From Eubacteriales bacterium (lineage in GTDB: Bacteria > Bacillota > Clostridia > Tissierellales > GPF-1): a DNA stretch of 64,000 nucleotides. Position 1 is the stretch's first letter. Every line of letters starts with the position of its first letter. This document shows positions 17,241-26,252 of the stretch, piece after piece. A program made the translations under genes and the position numbers. Under the pieces are notes generated by a model. That model had not been told where the DNA came from. It worked only from the letters and a program-made list of their open reading frames with translations, and made no database searches. The stretch covers positions 62,001 to 126,000 of the forward strand of contig DAOUQF010000001.1 in assembly GCA_030625815.1 (NCBI GenBank), read 5' to 3'.

Positions 17241-18405
17241 GGAGCATGAAGCGGACGCCTTCGCGTTTTTACGAGATTTGATTGCCATCCCCTCCACCAG
17301 TTGCAATGAAAAGGCTGTGGTGGAGCGCATTTTAGAGGAGATGCGGCTATTGAATTTTGATGAAGTGAAGGTTGATGGCATGGGGAATGTGCTGGGACGG
17401 GTCGGTAGCGGCAGCCGTACGATTGCCTTTGACGGGCATATCGACACAGTGGATGTGGGTGTGCCGGAAAACTGGACATTTGATCCTTTTAAGGGAAAGG
17501 AAGATGCTGAATACATATACGGAAGAGGCGCTTCCGATCAGACTGGAGGGTTTGTTTCGGCAGTCTACGCGGGCGCGATGTTGAGGGCGTTCGGACTGCT
17601 AGCCGATTTGGAAGTCTGGATTGTTGGAACCGTGCAGGAAGAGGACTGTGACGGCCTTTGCTGGCAGTACATTCTCAACGAGCGCGGTTTGAAACCTGAG
17701 TTTGTGGTACTTACGGAACCGACAAGCCTTGGCGTTTATCGGGGTCAGAGAGGCCGGATGGAGATCCGGGTGGATGTGAAAGGCATAAGCGCCCACGGGT
17801 CGGCGCCTGAGCGTGGAGACAATGCTATCTACAAAATGGCCAGAATCCTTTGTGAACTGGAGGCGTTGAACGAAAAACTAGCCTATGATGCGTTTCTTGG
17901 GAAGGGGACCCTCGCGGTTTCTGAAATCTTCTACAGCTCGCCGTCCCGCTGCGCCGTTGCGGACGGCTGCAGCATATCCATAGACAGAAGGCTGACAGCG
18001 GGCGAAACGCCGCAGACGGCTGTCGATGAAATCAGGGCGCTGGAAAGTATTGAAAACAGCGGTGCTGAGGTAAGCGTATATCGGTACAAAAAACCTTCCT
18101 ACACGTCCATGGTACAGGAGGTGTCTTGTGAGTTTCCGACATGGACGATTCCACAAGATCATTTTCTGGTGACGCACTTGGAAAATGCGCATTTAGCAAT
18201 GCATGAGCAAAAGCCTGTCACGGATAAATGGACGTTTTCCACAAATGGCGTGTCGATCATGGGCATGAAGGGGATTCCGTGCATCGGATACGGACCGGGA
18301 GATGAAAGGGAAGCCCATGCACCGAATGAAAAAATCAGGAAAGAAGACATAAGAAGAGCCATAGGCACATATGGTTATTTTGTGGCTACCTTAAAGGAGG
18401 AGTGA
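17212..18405 (+). CDS. ygeY: YgeY-type M20 metallohydrolase
   Basis: A 397-residue M20-family hydrolase. GTG 17212 is preferred over ATG 17224 because GAGGTG at 17199 is correctly spaced for it. Metal ligands appear in FDGHIDTVD, GRGASDQTGG (bridging Asp) and the catalytic TVQEEDCDG; the dimerisation lid carries SAHGSAPERGDNAIYK. Length matches E. coli YgeY (about 403). The YgeY family is linked to selenium metabolism and, by recent genetics in gut bacteria, to anaerobic uric acid breakdown, where it hydrolyses an amide-type intermediate. It sits directly before ygeW, as in other clusters. Confidence 0.9.
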   Translation: MKNKMKNWIREHEADAFAFLRDLIAIPSTSCNEKAVVERILEEMRLLNFDEVKVDGMGNVLGRVGSGSRTIAFDGHIDTVDVGVPENWTFDPFKGKEDAEYIYGRGASDQTGGFVSAVYAGAMLRAFGLLADLEVWIVGTVQEEDCDGLCWQYILNERGLKPEFVVLTEPTSLGVYRGQRGRMEIRVDVKGISAHGSAPERGDNAIYKMARILCELEALNEKLAYDAFLGKGTLAVSEIFYSSPSRCAVADGCSISIDRRLTAGETPQTAVDEIRALESIENSGAEVSVYRYKKPSYTSMVQEVSCEFPTWTIPQDHFLVTHLENAHLAMHEQKPVTDKWTFSTNGVSIMGMKGIPCIGYGPGDEREAHAPNEKIRKEDIRRAIGTYGYFVATLKEE

Positions 18406-18408
18406 GAG

Positions 18409-19371
18409 ATGTACGGAACATTGAAAGGCAAACATTTGGTGTCGCTCAGAGATTGGTCGAACGACGAAATCAATTTGGCGATGGAAACGGCAAAGGATCT
18501 GAAGCGAAGACACTATATGGATCTGCCAACGCCTATTCTGCAATACAAGACGATCGCGCTACTGTTTTTTGAAGCATCGACACGAACGCGAAATTCCATG
18601 GAGATGGGGATCGCCCAGTTGGGCGGACACGCCAATTACTTGGATACATCAACCATGCAGATCAGTCATGGAGAGGTTGCAAAGGACACCGGTGTGATTC
18701 TTTCCAGCTTCGGTCACGGACTCGCGTGCAGAAACTGCAACTGGGGTAAAGGCAACGTATATATCAACGAAATGGCAAAATATGCCTCAAGACCCGTAAT
18801 GAATCTGCAGTGCGATTTGTACCATCCGATGCAGGGGTTGGCGGATTTGATGACGATCCAGGAGAAATGCGGTCCGACCAAGGGACTGAAAGTTTCAATT
18901 ATTTGGGCGTTCGCGACGAGCCATAAAAAGCCGATCAGCGTACCGCTCACCCAAGCGCTGTTGTTCACGAGATATGGAATGGAAGTTACCCTTGCGCACC
19001 CTTCAGGATTTGAGCTTCCTGACTGGGTGATTGAGGAGGCAAAGAAAAACGCGCTGGAAAACGGTGCAAGCTTTCGGGTGATTGATTCCATTGAGGAAGC
19101 CTTCAAGGATGCCGATATCGTCATTCCGAAAAATTGGGGGTCATGGAGCGGAAAGGGACCCGAACCGAAGCTTGAAGACAACAAGCATTGGAAATGTACC
19201 CAAGCGCTAATGGAAACCGCGAGCAGCCATGTTTATTATATGCATGCATTGCCTGCCGACCGGGGCAATGAGGTGGAGGATGCGGTGATAGACGGTTCGC
19301 AGTCGATCGTCTATCAGGAAGCTGAGAATCGACTGCATACAGCAAAAGCCGTAATGGCTTTGACGCTATAG
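18409..19371 (+). CDS. ygeW: YgeW-type carbamoyltransferase homologue
   Basis: A 320-residue transcarbamylase-fold protein. The carbamoyl phosphate signature is FFEASTRTRNSMEMG (about residues 46-60), and the second binding motif is HPMQGLADL (about 140). The C-terminal half is the amino-substrate domain, with DIVIPKNWGSW and the late HALPADRG loop. It is shorter than E. coli YgeW (about 396). In the purine pathway a transcarbamylase of this kind should release carbamoyl phosphate from a ureido intermediate for ATP formation by carbamate kinase, which is not in this window. AGGAGGAG precedes the ATG. Confidence 0.88.
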   Translation: MYGTLKGKHLVSLRDWSNDEINLAMETAKDLKRRHYMDLPTPILQYKTIALLFFEASTRTRNSMEMGIAQLGGHANYLDTSTMQISHGEVAKDTGVILSSFGHGLACRNCNWGKGNVYINEMAKYASRPVMNLQCDLYHPMQGLADLMTIQEKCGPTKGLKVSIIWAFATSHKKPISVPLTQALLFTRYGMEVTLAHPSGFELPDWVIEEAKKNALENGASFRVIDSIEEAFKDADIVIPKNWGSWSGKGPEPKLEDNKHWKCTQALMETASSHVYYMHALPADRGNEVEDAVIDGSQSIVYQEAENRLHTAKAVMALTL

Positions 19372-19381
19372 GAGGGCGAAG

Positions 19382-20779
19382 ATGACAATTCCAGTAGTTG
19401 GACCTACCTATGAAGAAATGCTGCATCCTTGGAAGATCGATAAGACAATTCGGGAGACAGCGAAGAAAATGGCGGTGGAAGATCCACTGCATCCGATTAA
19501 TCTGTTTAATATTACTTGGCGGAATCCTGATGACAGCTATCGCTACTTTGTGTTGCCAAAAGCACTGACGGGAGTGGATGCGAATATTATCGTGTTGGTT
19601 GCGAAGGATTTCCCTTCGGGGTCCCACAAGGTGGGACCGACCTATTCGGTTCTTGCGGAAATGACTGTAACAGGGGTTGTCGATCCTACCTATCATACCC
19701 TGGTTTGGCCATCAACTGGCAACTACGGGGTGGGAGGCGCATGGGTCAGCGCGCGCATGAAATACAAGTCGCTCGTAATTATGCCCGAGGAGATGTCCGA
19801 GGAGCGGTTTGAGATCATTCGACGTTACGGTGCAGACGTGATCGCCACGCCGGGCTGCGAATCCAATGTGAAGGAGATCTATGACAAGACCCATGAACTG
19901 AAAAGAGAATCGCCCGACACCGTTCGGATTCTCAATCAGTTCGATTCCTTCGCTAACTATCGGTTCCATGAATATGTCACGGGCGGAACCATGGTGGAGC
20001 TCGTTAAGGACGAAGCGATTGGGAACAAAGAAATTGCGGCGGTTGTACTTACGGTGGGTTCAGCTGGGACGATCGCGAGCGGGGACCGAGTCAAGAAGGA
20101 CTTTCCCCATGCGAAAATCGTTGCGGGAGAACCTGTCCAATGTCCGACGCTTTCATTGAATGGATATGGCGGTCATGACATACAGGGGATTGGGGACAAG
20201 CATGTCACCTGGATTCACAATGTCATGAATATGGACGGAGTCGTACTGATCGACGATATGGATGCGAAGCGTCTTTTGAAATTGTTCACATCCGAAGAAG
20301 GGAAAAAATATCTGGGCTCTTTTCTGCCGGCTGAATTGATCGAACAGCTTTCATCATGCCTTGGGATCTCCGGGTGCGCGAATATTATCGCAGCGATCAA
20401 GACAGCAAAGTTCTACGAATTTAAGGCGGGAGAAAACGTGATGACGGTAGCCACGGACAGTTTGGATCGTTACTATTCCGTGATGGACAAAATGCCAGAC
20501 TACAACGAATCCGAAGCGGCCGCGGTTTATAAAAGGCTTATTCAGTATCAAACGGCAAGCGACTTTTTTGAAGGTTGCAAATACAACAGGCTGAGATGGC
20601 ATAACCTCAAATACTATACATGGGTTGAACAGCAAGGAAAAGAAGTGAAAGATCTCAATATCATGAAAGACCAGGATTTTTGGAAGCGTGAAGCTTCAAA
20701 GGCGAAGGAAATGGATGAGGCCATTATCAAATGGAGGACGGAACACGAGGAAATGCTAAGAAAAGTATGGGGGTGTTGA
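19382..20779 (+). CDS. Fold-type II PLP enzyme of unknown specificity (possible YgeX substitute)
   Basis: A 465-residue protein of the cysteine synthase/tryptophan synthase beta superfamily. The probable PLP lysine is in PSGSHKVGPTYS (about residue 84), followed by WPSTGNYGVGGAW, the substrate-binding Ser/Thr-Gly-Asn loop. A glycine-rich phosphate loop, TVGSAGTIASG, lies at about 230. The last about 110 residues are a helical, charged tail missing from ordinary cysteine synthases. E. coli purine clusters have diaminopropionate ammonia-lyase (YgeX) here; this protein lacks YgeX's typical N-terminal pattern (lysine in a FGLNAFK-like context) and its length, so I do not call it YgeX. Elimination of ammonia from an amino-acid intermediate is the likeliest role. 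Confidence 0.75.
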   Translation: MTIPVVGPTYEEMLHPWKIDKTIRETAKKMAVEDPLHPINLFNITWRNPDDSYRYFVLPKALTGVDANIIVLVAKDFPSGSHKVGPTYSVLAEMTVTGVVDPTYHTLVWPSTGNYGVGGAWVSARMKYKSLVIMPEEMSEERFEIIRRYGADVIATPGCESNVKEIYDKTHELKRESPDTVRILNQFDSFANYRFHEYVTGGTMVELVKDEAIGNKEIAAVVLTVGSAGTIASGDRVKKDFPHAKIVAGEPVQCPTLSLNGYGGHDIQGIGDKHVTWIHNVMNMDGVVLIDDMDAKRLLKLFTSEEGKKYLGSFLPAELIEQLSSCLGISGCANIIAAIKTAKFYEFKAGENVMTVATDSLDRYYSVMDKMPDYNESEAAAVYKRLIQYQTASDFFEGCKYNRLRWHNLKYYTWVEQQGKEVKDLNIMKDQDFWKREASKAKEMDEAIIKWRTEHEEMLRKVWGC

Positions 20780-20780
20780 C

Positions 20781-22076
20781 ATGCATGATCTGCTGTTGAC
20801 GGGGGGGAGTGTCTATCGAGACGGACGCTTCGAAGAAACGAATATTTATATCGACGGCGAGAAGATTGCTGATGTCACAGGTGAAAGCAAAGAAGCGAAA
20901 ACGGTTGTAAATTGCCATGGTCTTAGGATCTTGCCGGGGCTGATCGACCCCCATGTGCATATGGAGCTGGATTTGGGATTTGCGACAAGTTGCGACGACT
21001 TTCATAAGGGCAGTGTTGCGGCTGTCCGGGGCGGCATCACAACCCTGATTGATTTTTTGGCGCCGATCGAGGACGAGTCGGAAATCGAGGCTGCGTTTGA
21101 ATCGAGACTGCGCCTAGCAAAGAAAAGCGTAACGGACTATGCCATGCATGCCACGCTAGGCAATTTCAAGGGGAATGTAGGCCAGCTGGTTGAAGCCGTG
21201 AAAGCGCTTGGCATGACCAGCGTGAAAGTGTTTACCACCTATTCAGAGTCGAATAGGATGGTGCCGGATAAAGTGCTGAAGCAATTGTTGGACCAAGGCA
21301 TTGTAACCATGGTACATGCGGAAGACGATCGTCTTGTGGATTCCGACTGGGAGGACATTGCCACCTACGAATTGTCCAGACCACTCGACTCAGAATTGAG
21401 CGCCTTGAACAATCTGTTGTCAAAGATGGGAAAGGGCACGCTTTATGTCGTACACGTTTCCAGCGGCAGCGGTGTAGAGCTGCTGGCAGGCAGGGACCGC
21501 GTGATCATCGAAAGCTGTCCGCACTACTTTTATTTGACCAGGGATTCATTCAAGGGAGACTGTGGCGGTCTTTACCTTTTGGCTCCACCGCTCAGAAACA
21601 CCATCGAAAGCACAAAGCTGAACAAGGCGATCGACAAGGTGTATACCATTGGAACCGATCACTGCCCGTTTACCAAGTCTGAAAAGCTGGCAACACGGAG
21701 CGCGAAGTTAATTCCAAAGGGAATCGGCGGCGTCCAGTACAGTTTTCTGCTGATGTACGGCAAGTTTGGCGAGCAAGTGATCGATAAGATGAGCAGTCAT
21801 GTTGCGGAGGTGTTCGGGCTGATAGGCAAGGGCAGACTGGCGAAAGGCTACGATGCGGATCTGTTTCTTTTTGATTCAGAGGGCGAGACTGTCGTCGAAT
21901 CCGATGCGGATGCAGACGACTATTCCGTCTATGAAGGCATGACACTGAAAGGCAAGATTTTGAGCACGATGCGTCGAGGTGAATTTGTGATGGAAGCGGG
22001 CAAGATAACGGAGTCTGGCGGCAAATATATAAGGAGTGAACGTGATGAAGGCACTAATTCATGTAAAGCTTTATGA
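20781..22076 (+). CDS. hyuA: Dihydropyrimidinase/hydantoinase (HyuA/YgeZ type)
   Basis: A 431-residue amidohydrolase. Metal ligands: the HxH in LPGLIDPHVHMELD (about residue 59), the lysine expected to be carbamylated in SVKVFTTYS (about 150), VHAEDD and VVHVSSG histidines, and the catalytic Asp in GTDHCPFTK. The family opens cyclic ureides such as hydantoin or dihydropyrimidine rings; in purine clusters HyuA opens a ring-reduced intermediate. It starts one base after the PLP enzyme and overlaps the next gene by 32 bases. Confidence 0.9.
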   Translation: MHDLLLTGGSVYRDGRFEETNIYIDGEKIADVTGESKEAKTVVNCHGLRILPGLIDPHVHMELDLGFATSCDDFHKGSVAAVRGGITTLIDFLAPIEDESEIEAAFESRLRLAKKSVTDYAMHATLGNFKGNVGQLVEAVKALGMTSVKVFTTYSESNRMVPDKVLKQLLDQGIVTMVHAEDDRLVDSDWEDIATYELSRPLDSELSALNNLLSKMGKGTLYVVHVSSGSGVELLAGRDRVIIESCPHYFYLTRDSFKGDCGGLYLLAPPLRNTIESTKLNKAIDKVYTIGTDHCPFTKSEKLATRSAKLIPKGIGGVQYSFLLMYGKFGEQVIDKMSSHVAEVFGLIGKGRLAKGYDADLFLFDSEGETVVESDADADDYSVYEGMTLKGKILSTMRRGEFVMEAGKITESGGKYIRSERDEGTNSCKAL

Positions 22077-23316
22077 CTACAATACCTATATCGAAAACGG
22101 ATTCGTGGTCTTCGACAGTCAAATTCTCGAAGTCGGCCGAATGGAGACGTTTGATGGAGACAGAGAAATCGATGAAATCATCGATGGGGAAGGGCGCTTT
22201 TTGCTGCCGGGGTTGATCAACTTTCATACCCATATGTATTCAGCTTTCGCTAGGGGGTTTGATTTCAAATGTCAGCCAACCAATTTTACAGAAACCCTTG
22301 AAAGCATTTGGTGGCGGCTAGACGGGTCGCTTACGGCGGAAGACGTCTATTGGTCAGCGGTGGCTCATTGCAAGGACTTGATTATGAAGGGCGTCGTCGG
22401 CGTGTTGGATCACCATGCGAGCGGAGAAATTAAGGGCACGACCTCAGCGGTGGAAAGGGCGATGGATGACGTTGGAATCCATGGGCTGACTTGTTTTGAA
22501 ATAAGTGATCGGTTTGAAGTGCAAGAAGCGATCGAAGAAAATGAGGAAATGACGGGAAGAACAGGCGGTCCATTCGGGCTGCACGCGTCCATGACCCTTA
22601 GTCGCAACACGCTATCCGCCATCAAAAATGCCTTGAAGGATCATCCCATCCATTGTCATGTGTCCGAGAGTATTGATGATCAGATTCATTTCCTCAGAAC
22701 CCCCGTTGAGCGGCTTAATACGGCGGGGCTATTGAATCCGTTGAGCATACTTGCCCATTGTGTACATATCAGCGAATCCGACGCCAAGACCATTGCGCAG
22801 AGCCAGGGAATAATCGCGCTCAATCCAAGGAGCAATCAGAACAATGGGGTAGGAGCAGTCGATTATTCGTTGTTTAAAAAATACGATATTCCGATTGTGG
22901 TTGGAACAGACGGATTGGGGGCGGATGTCGCGAAAAGTTGGCAGATGGTCTACTATTTGTCGAAAGCGTCTGCCAGAAGCCGGAACGTAATGACGCTGGA
23001 GGGGCTTAAAGAGCACATCGTCGAGAGTTATGAAATTTATAAAAAACTCACGGGTCACTCGTTGGGCAGATTCGAGCCTGGATACAGATTCGATGCAATG
23101 TTGATTGACTATGATTGCTTTACGCCTGTTGACGAGAACAATGTTTTTGCCCATGTGTTCTTTGGAATCTTCGATGATCTGCGAATGAAACGACTATGGA
23201 ATGGAGGCGAACTGCTCGTGGATGGATACGAACTGATTAATTCGCCAAAAGTGCCACAGCACCTTGTGAGGGCGTTGTGGAAAAGAATCGAGGGTAATGA
23301 TGAATACAAAAGTTAA
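22045..23316 (+). CDS. ssnA: SsnA-type aminohydrolase
   Basis: A 423-residue amidohydrolase of the guanine deaminase/SsnA branch. ATG 22045 is chosen from AAGGAG 8 bases upstream, although it lies inside the end of hyuA. Metal motifs: FHTHMYSAFARGF (HxH, about residue 58), GLHASMTL, HCHVSES, AHCVHIS and the catalytic Asp in VVGTDGLG. It should hydrolyse a C-N bond (deamination or ring opening) of a purine-derived intermediate. SsnA is one of the markers of the uric acid cluster. It overlaps the next gene by 20 bases. Confidence 0.9.
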   Translation: MKALIHVKLYDYNTYIENGFVVFDSQILEVGRMETFDGDREIDEIIDGEGRFLLPGLINFHTHMYSAFARGFDFKCQPTNFTETLESIWWRLDGSLTAEDVYWSAVAHCKDLIMKGVVGVLDHHASGEIKGTTSAVERAMDDVGIHGLTCFEISDRFEVQEAIEENEEMTGRTGGPFGLHASMTLSRNTLSAIKNALKDHPIHCHVSESIDDQIHFLRTPVERLNTAGLLNPLSILAHCVHISESDAKTIAQSQGIIALNPRSNQNNGVGAVDYSLFKKYDIPIVVGTDGLGADVAKSWQMVYYLSKASARSRNVMTLEGLKEHIVESYEIYKKLTGHSLGRFEPGYRFDAMLIDYDCFTPVDENNVFAHVFFGIFDDLRMKRLWNGGELLVDGYELINSPKVPQHLVRALWKRIEGNDEYKS

Positions 23317-24367
23317 TCTGCTCGGTTTGACCTTCGAAAATCCTGTTTTGCCCGCTTCTGGTCCTTTGACAGAAGGTCTTCCGAATTTGCTGAATCTGAA
23401 TGATTCGCCATTGGGCGGTCTGGTCACCAAGACGATTTCAGTGTCGGGTGCCGTTGTGAAAAAGCCATGTATCGTGGCGACAAAGCATATGGTTTTCAAT
23501 ACAGAATTGTGGAGCGAGCACGATTTGGAATACTGGACGGAGCAGTTGCCTCGCTTGGTTGAAAAAAAGAAAAAGCCCATTGGAGTGAGTGTAGGCTACA
23601 CGGAAGAGCAGTTGCGGATTGTGATCCCTGCAATCGAGGAATATGCAGATTTTATTGAAGTGAGCACGCATTACAACAAAGCTTCGCTCGAAGCCCTTGT
23701 AAAATGCATCACATCCATGACCAAGAAACCGGTTTTCATTAAGATGAGTCCCCATATCGATGATGATCTTCATTTTGTCGAAACAATCTTAACCTGTGGC
23801 GCCAGCGGTGTCGTCGCATTCAATTCCTTTGGACCCGGCATTGTGATCGATTTAAAGAATCGGGCATTGTTATTGGGTAACGAGGATGGTCATTCATGGA
23901 TTTCCGGTCCGGCGATCAAACCATTCGCCCTCAACCGAATTGCCAAGATCAGAAGGCAGTTTCCGAATATGCCGATTATCGGTTGCGGAGGTGTTGAAAC
24001 CGCTGCCGACGTATTGGAAATGATACTGGCAGGTGCGGATTTGGTGCAGATGCTGTCGGCGGCCCTGATTGGCGGTCGCGAAGCCTATGCATCTGTTGTC
24101 GACAATCTGGGTAAGACCATGAAAGACAATGAGATCGAATCGATCGAAGAACTTCGGAATACAATGCTTGAACGCAAGGTAATGGGAAAGGGGGGCTATC
24201 CTTCAATCACCGAAAGATGCATTGGCTGTCAAATGTGTGTGAAAGTATGTCCTTTTGGCGCTTATGATAATGGCATGCCGCCGATTCTAGACAAGTCAAA
24301 ATGCATTCGGTGCGGACTCTGTGAATCAAGATGCATCGCCAACGCGATTGAAGGGGTGCTGACATGA
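23297..24367 (+). CDS. PreA-like flavoprotein with two 4Fe-4S clusters
   Basis: A 356-residue protein: a dihydroorotate/dihydropyrimidine dehydrogenase-type FMN barrel (about residues 1-290; VLPASGPLTEG, VFIKMSPHIDD, GCGGVETAADV) followed by a ferredoxin tail with CIGCQMCVKVCP and CIRCGLCESRC. This matches the PreA half of bacterial dihydropyrimidine dehydrogenase. No PreT/GltD-like partner adjoins it. E. coli-type purine clusters instead carry YgfK, related to the other half of the same enzyme and thought to do the ring reduction. I infer that this protein supplies the reductive step here. The start could be ATG 23297 or the next codon, ATG 23300. Confidence 0.85.
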   Translation: MMNTKVNLLGLTFENPVLPASGPLTEGLPNLLNLNDSPLGGLVTKTISVSGAVVKKPCIVATKHMVFNTELWSEHDLEYWTEQLPRLVEKKKKPIGVSVGYTEEQLRIVIPAIEEYADFIEVSTHYNKASLEALVKCITSMTKKPVFIKMSPHIDDDLHFVETILTCGASGVVAFNSFGPGIVIDLKNRALLLGNEDGHSWISGPAIKPFALNRIAKIRRQFPNMPIIGCGGVETAADVLEMILAGADLVQMLSAALIGGREAYASVVDNLGKTMKDNEIESIEELRNTMLERKVMGKGGYPSITERCIGCQMCVKVCPFGAYDNGMPPILDKSKCIRCGLCESRCIANAIEGVLT

Positions 24368-25512
24368 TTGACCTGACCTGCATCAGTTGCGGCAGGCATT
24401 ATAAAAAAAGCAAAGGGCGCTACTATTGTGAAGATTGCGGTTCTATAATGGGAACCCTTGTGGTCGACTATGATTTTACTGGCATGAAAATTACCAGAGA
24501 CATGTTTAGTCCAACGGCGTCCATCTATCAGTTTGAAAAGTTGTTGCCTGTTAAAAATCATTCAAAAGTGGCAGGCGCCATCGGCGGTACGCCACTGCTT
24601 TTGTTCGAAAATTGCTTTGGGATCGACCAATTGTACGTTAAAAACGACGGCATGAATCTATCGGCGTCCTTTAAAGACCGCGCAAGCATTATCGCAGTGA
24701 ATATGGCCATTGAAGAAGGCTATGACACCATTTTTTGCGCCTCCACTGGAAACGCTGCTTCGTCGTTAGCGCTGGTGAGTGCGAGCAGTTTGCTAAGAAC
24801 GGTGATCTTCGTGCCGAGCAGCATTCCATCCGGAAAGATGGCGCAGCTTCGTGCGGCTGGTGCCGAAGTCAATATTGTGGACGGAAGCTATGACGATGCT
24901 TTTGACCAATCGTTGAAAGTGGGGTTTGAAAACGGGTGGTATTGTAGGAATTCCGCGATCAATCCATATCTTCTTGAAGGAAAAAAGACCGCCGCCTATG
25001 AAATACTCGTGCAGATGAACTATCGGGTTCCCGACTATTGCATAGTAAGCGTTGGGGACGGCACGGTGATCAGCTCGCTGATCAAGGGGTTTGAGGAGTT
25101 CAAAACCCTCGGTCTCGTTGACCGCATGCCCTGCGTGATTGGCGTGCAGGCTGAAAATGCGGCTACGTTGAAGAAGGTCTTCAACGGCGGCGAACCCTTC
25201 GTTCCGATTCGGGAGGAGGTGCACAGTATTGCGGACAGTATAAGCGTAGGCTATCCGCGGGATGTGATCAAAGCATGTAAGTTTTTGGCGAGATCTGGTG
25301 GAGACTTGGTTGCGGTTTCCGATAAGCAAATCAAAGACGCGATTGTCGAACTCGCTACCAGAACCGGCATATTCGCGGAACCAGCGGGTGCGGCACCGCT
25401 TGCTGGCTTAAAACAATTACTTGGGAATAAACGGATTCAAAAGGAAAGCGCGGTAGTCTTGGTCGTCACGGGAAACGGGCTAAAAGATACCAGTGCGGTT
25501 GGAGGTACATAA
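24364..25512 (+). CDS. Threonine synthase-like PLP enzyme with N-terminal zinc ribbon
   Basis: A 382-residue fold-type II PLP protein. The N terminus has a rubredoxin-like zinc ribbon (CISCGRHYKK...YYCEDCG, residues about 6-26). The PLP lysine is in LSASFKDRAS (about 105), the substrate loop is ASTGNAASSLAL, and VSVGDGTVIS replaces the usual phosphate loop. Threonine synthases have this architecture, but there is no homoserine gene nearby and the gene is embedded, with 4-base overlaps, in the purine-type operon. A beta-elimination or replacement on a pathway amino acid is more likely than threonine synthesis. A relative with the same layout is at 32906. Confidence 0.8.
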   Translation: MIDLTCISCGRHYKKSKGRYYCEDCGSIMGTLVVDYDFTGMKITRDMFSPTASIYQFEKLLPVKNHSKVAGAIGGTPLLLFENCFGIDQLYVKNDGMNLSASFKDRASIIAVNMAIEEGYDTIFCASTGNAASSLALVSASSLLRTVIFVPSSIPSGKMAQLRAAGAEVNIVDGSYDDAFDQSLKVGFENGWYCRNSAINPYLLEGKKTAAYEILVQMNYRVPDYCIVSVGDGTVISSLIKGFEEFKTLGLVDRMPCVIGVQAENAATLKKVFNGGEPFVPIREEVHSIADSISVGYPRDVIKACKFLARSGGDLVAVSDKQIKDAIVELATRTGIFAEPAGAAPLAGLKQLLGNKRIQKESAVVLVVTGNGLKDTSAVGGT

Positions 25513-26252
25513 TGAAAATCAAAGAAATTATCAATCCGAGCGACATTCAAGACGCGTATGAGCAGCTGGTCAGTCGGAAGAACGCTACGCTTATGGGCGG
25601 AGGCATATTTCTTAGGTTGCAGCGCAGAACGATTCCGTTTGTGATCGACTTATCGAATCTCGGGCTTAACAGTATTGAGATCACATCGACAGGTTTTACG
25701 ATCGGTGCCATGGTGACCCTCAGGCAAATTGAAACGAACGCGTCAATTCCGGATGGGCTTAGGGCGTGCGTGCGACAGATTGCGGGAGTCGCGGTGAGAA
25801 ACATGGCTACCGTCGGCGGGAGCGTTATGGGGAGGTATCCATTTTCCGATGTATTGACGGCCCTTGTTTCATTGAACGCCACGCTTCACTTCCACAAAAA
25901 AGGCGCAGTGCCAATCGCGCAGTTTGCAGACAATGGCCTTGACGAGCCTGATATATTGCTGAACATTTGCGTGCCAAAGGTGAAGAATAGCCTCTTTGCG
26001 GTATATAAGCCAGTCTATACCGATTTTTCACTTGTGAATCTTTCGATTTCAAAGGAGGAAAAGTATACAATTTCAATGGGAGCCACTCCGAAACACGCGA
26101 CATCAATAACGGTAGAATCTCTTTCCGATTCCCATGCTGTTTTGGATCAATTTGATTTTGAAACTGACCGCAGGGCAAGCGCTGAGTATAGGCGCGCGTT
26201 GGCGAAGGTATTGCTGGAAGACGCATTCGAGGAGGCGAAAGTATGGAAGTAA
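25512..26252 (+). CDS. Molybdenum hydroxylase FAD subunit (set 2, YgfM type)
   Basis: A 246-residue FAD-binding subunit. The FAD loop ATLMGGGIFLRLQRR (about residues 25-39) and ATVGGSVMGRYPFSDVLTAL (about 99-118) correspond to the two FAD-binding regions of CoxM-type subunits. It is shorter and more divergent than the set 1 FAD subunit. The start codon overlaps the preceding stop (TAATG) and the next gene begins 10 bases before its end. It matches YgfM by position and size. Confidence 0.85.
   Translation: MKIKEIINPSDIQDAYEQLVSRKNATLMGGGIFLRLQRRTIPFVIDLSNLGLNSIEITSTGFTIGAMVTLRQIETNASIPDGLRACVRQIAGVAVRNMATVGGSVMGRYPFSDVLTALVSLNATLHFHKKGAVPIAQFADNGLDEPDILLNICVPKVKNSLFAVYKPVYTDFSLVNLSISKEEKYTISMGATPKHATSITVESLSDSHAVLDQFDFETDRRASAEYRRALAKVLLEDAFEEAKVWK

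Noticed and set aside
19382-20779. Naming the PLP enzyme diaminopropionate ammonia-lyase (YgeX).
   Set aside because: Position fits, but the active-site context, length and C-terminal tail do not match YgeX as I know it.
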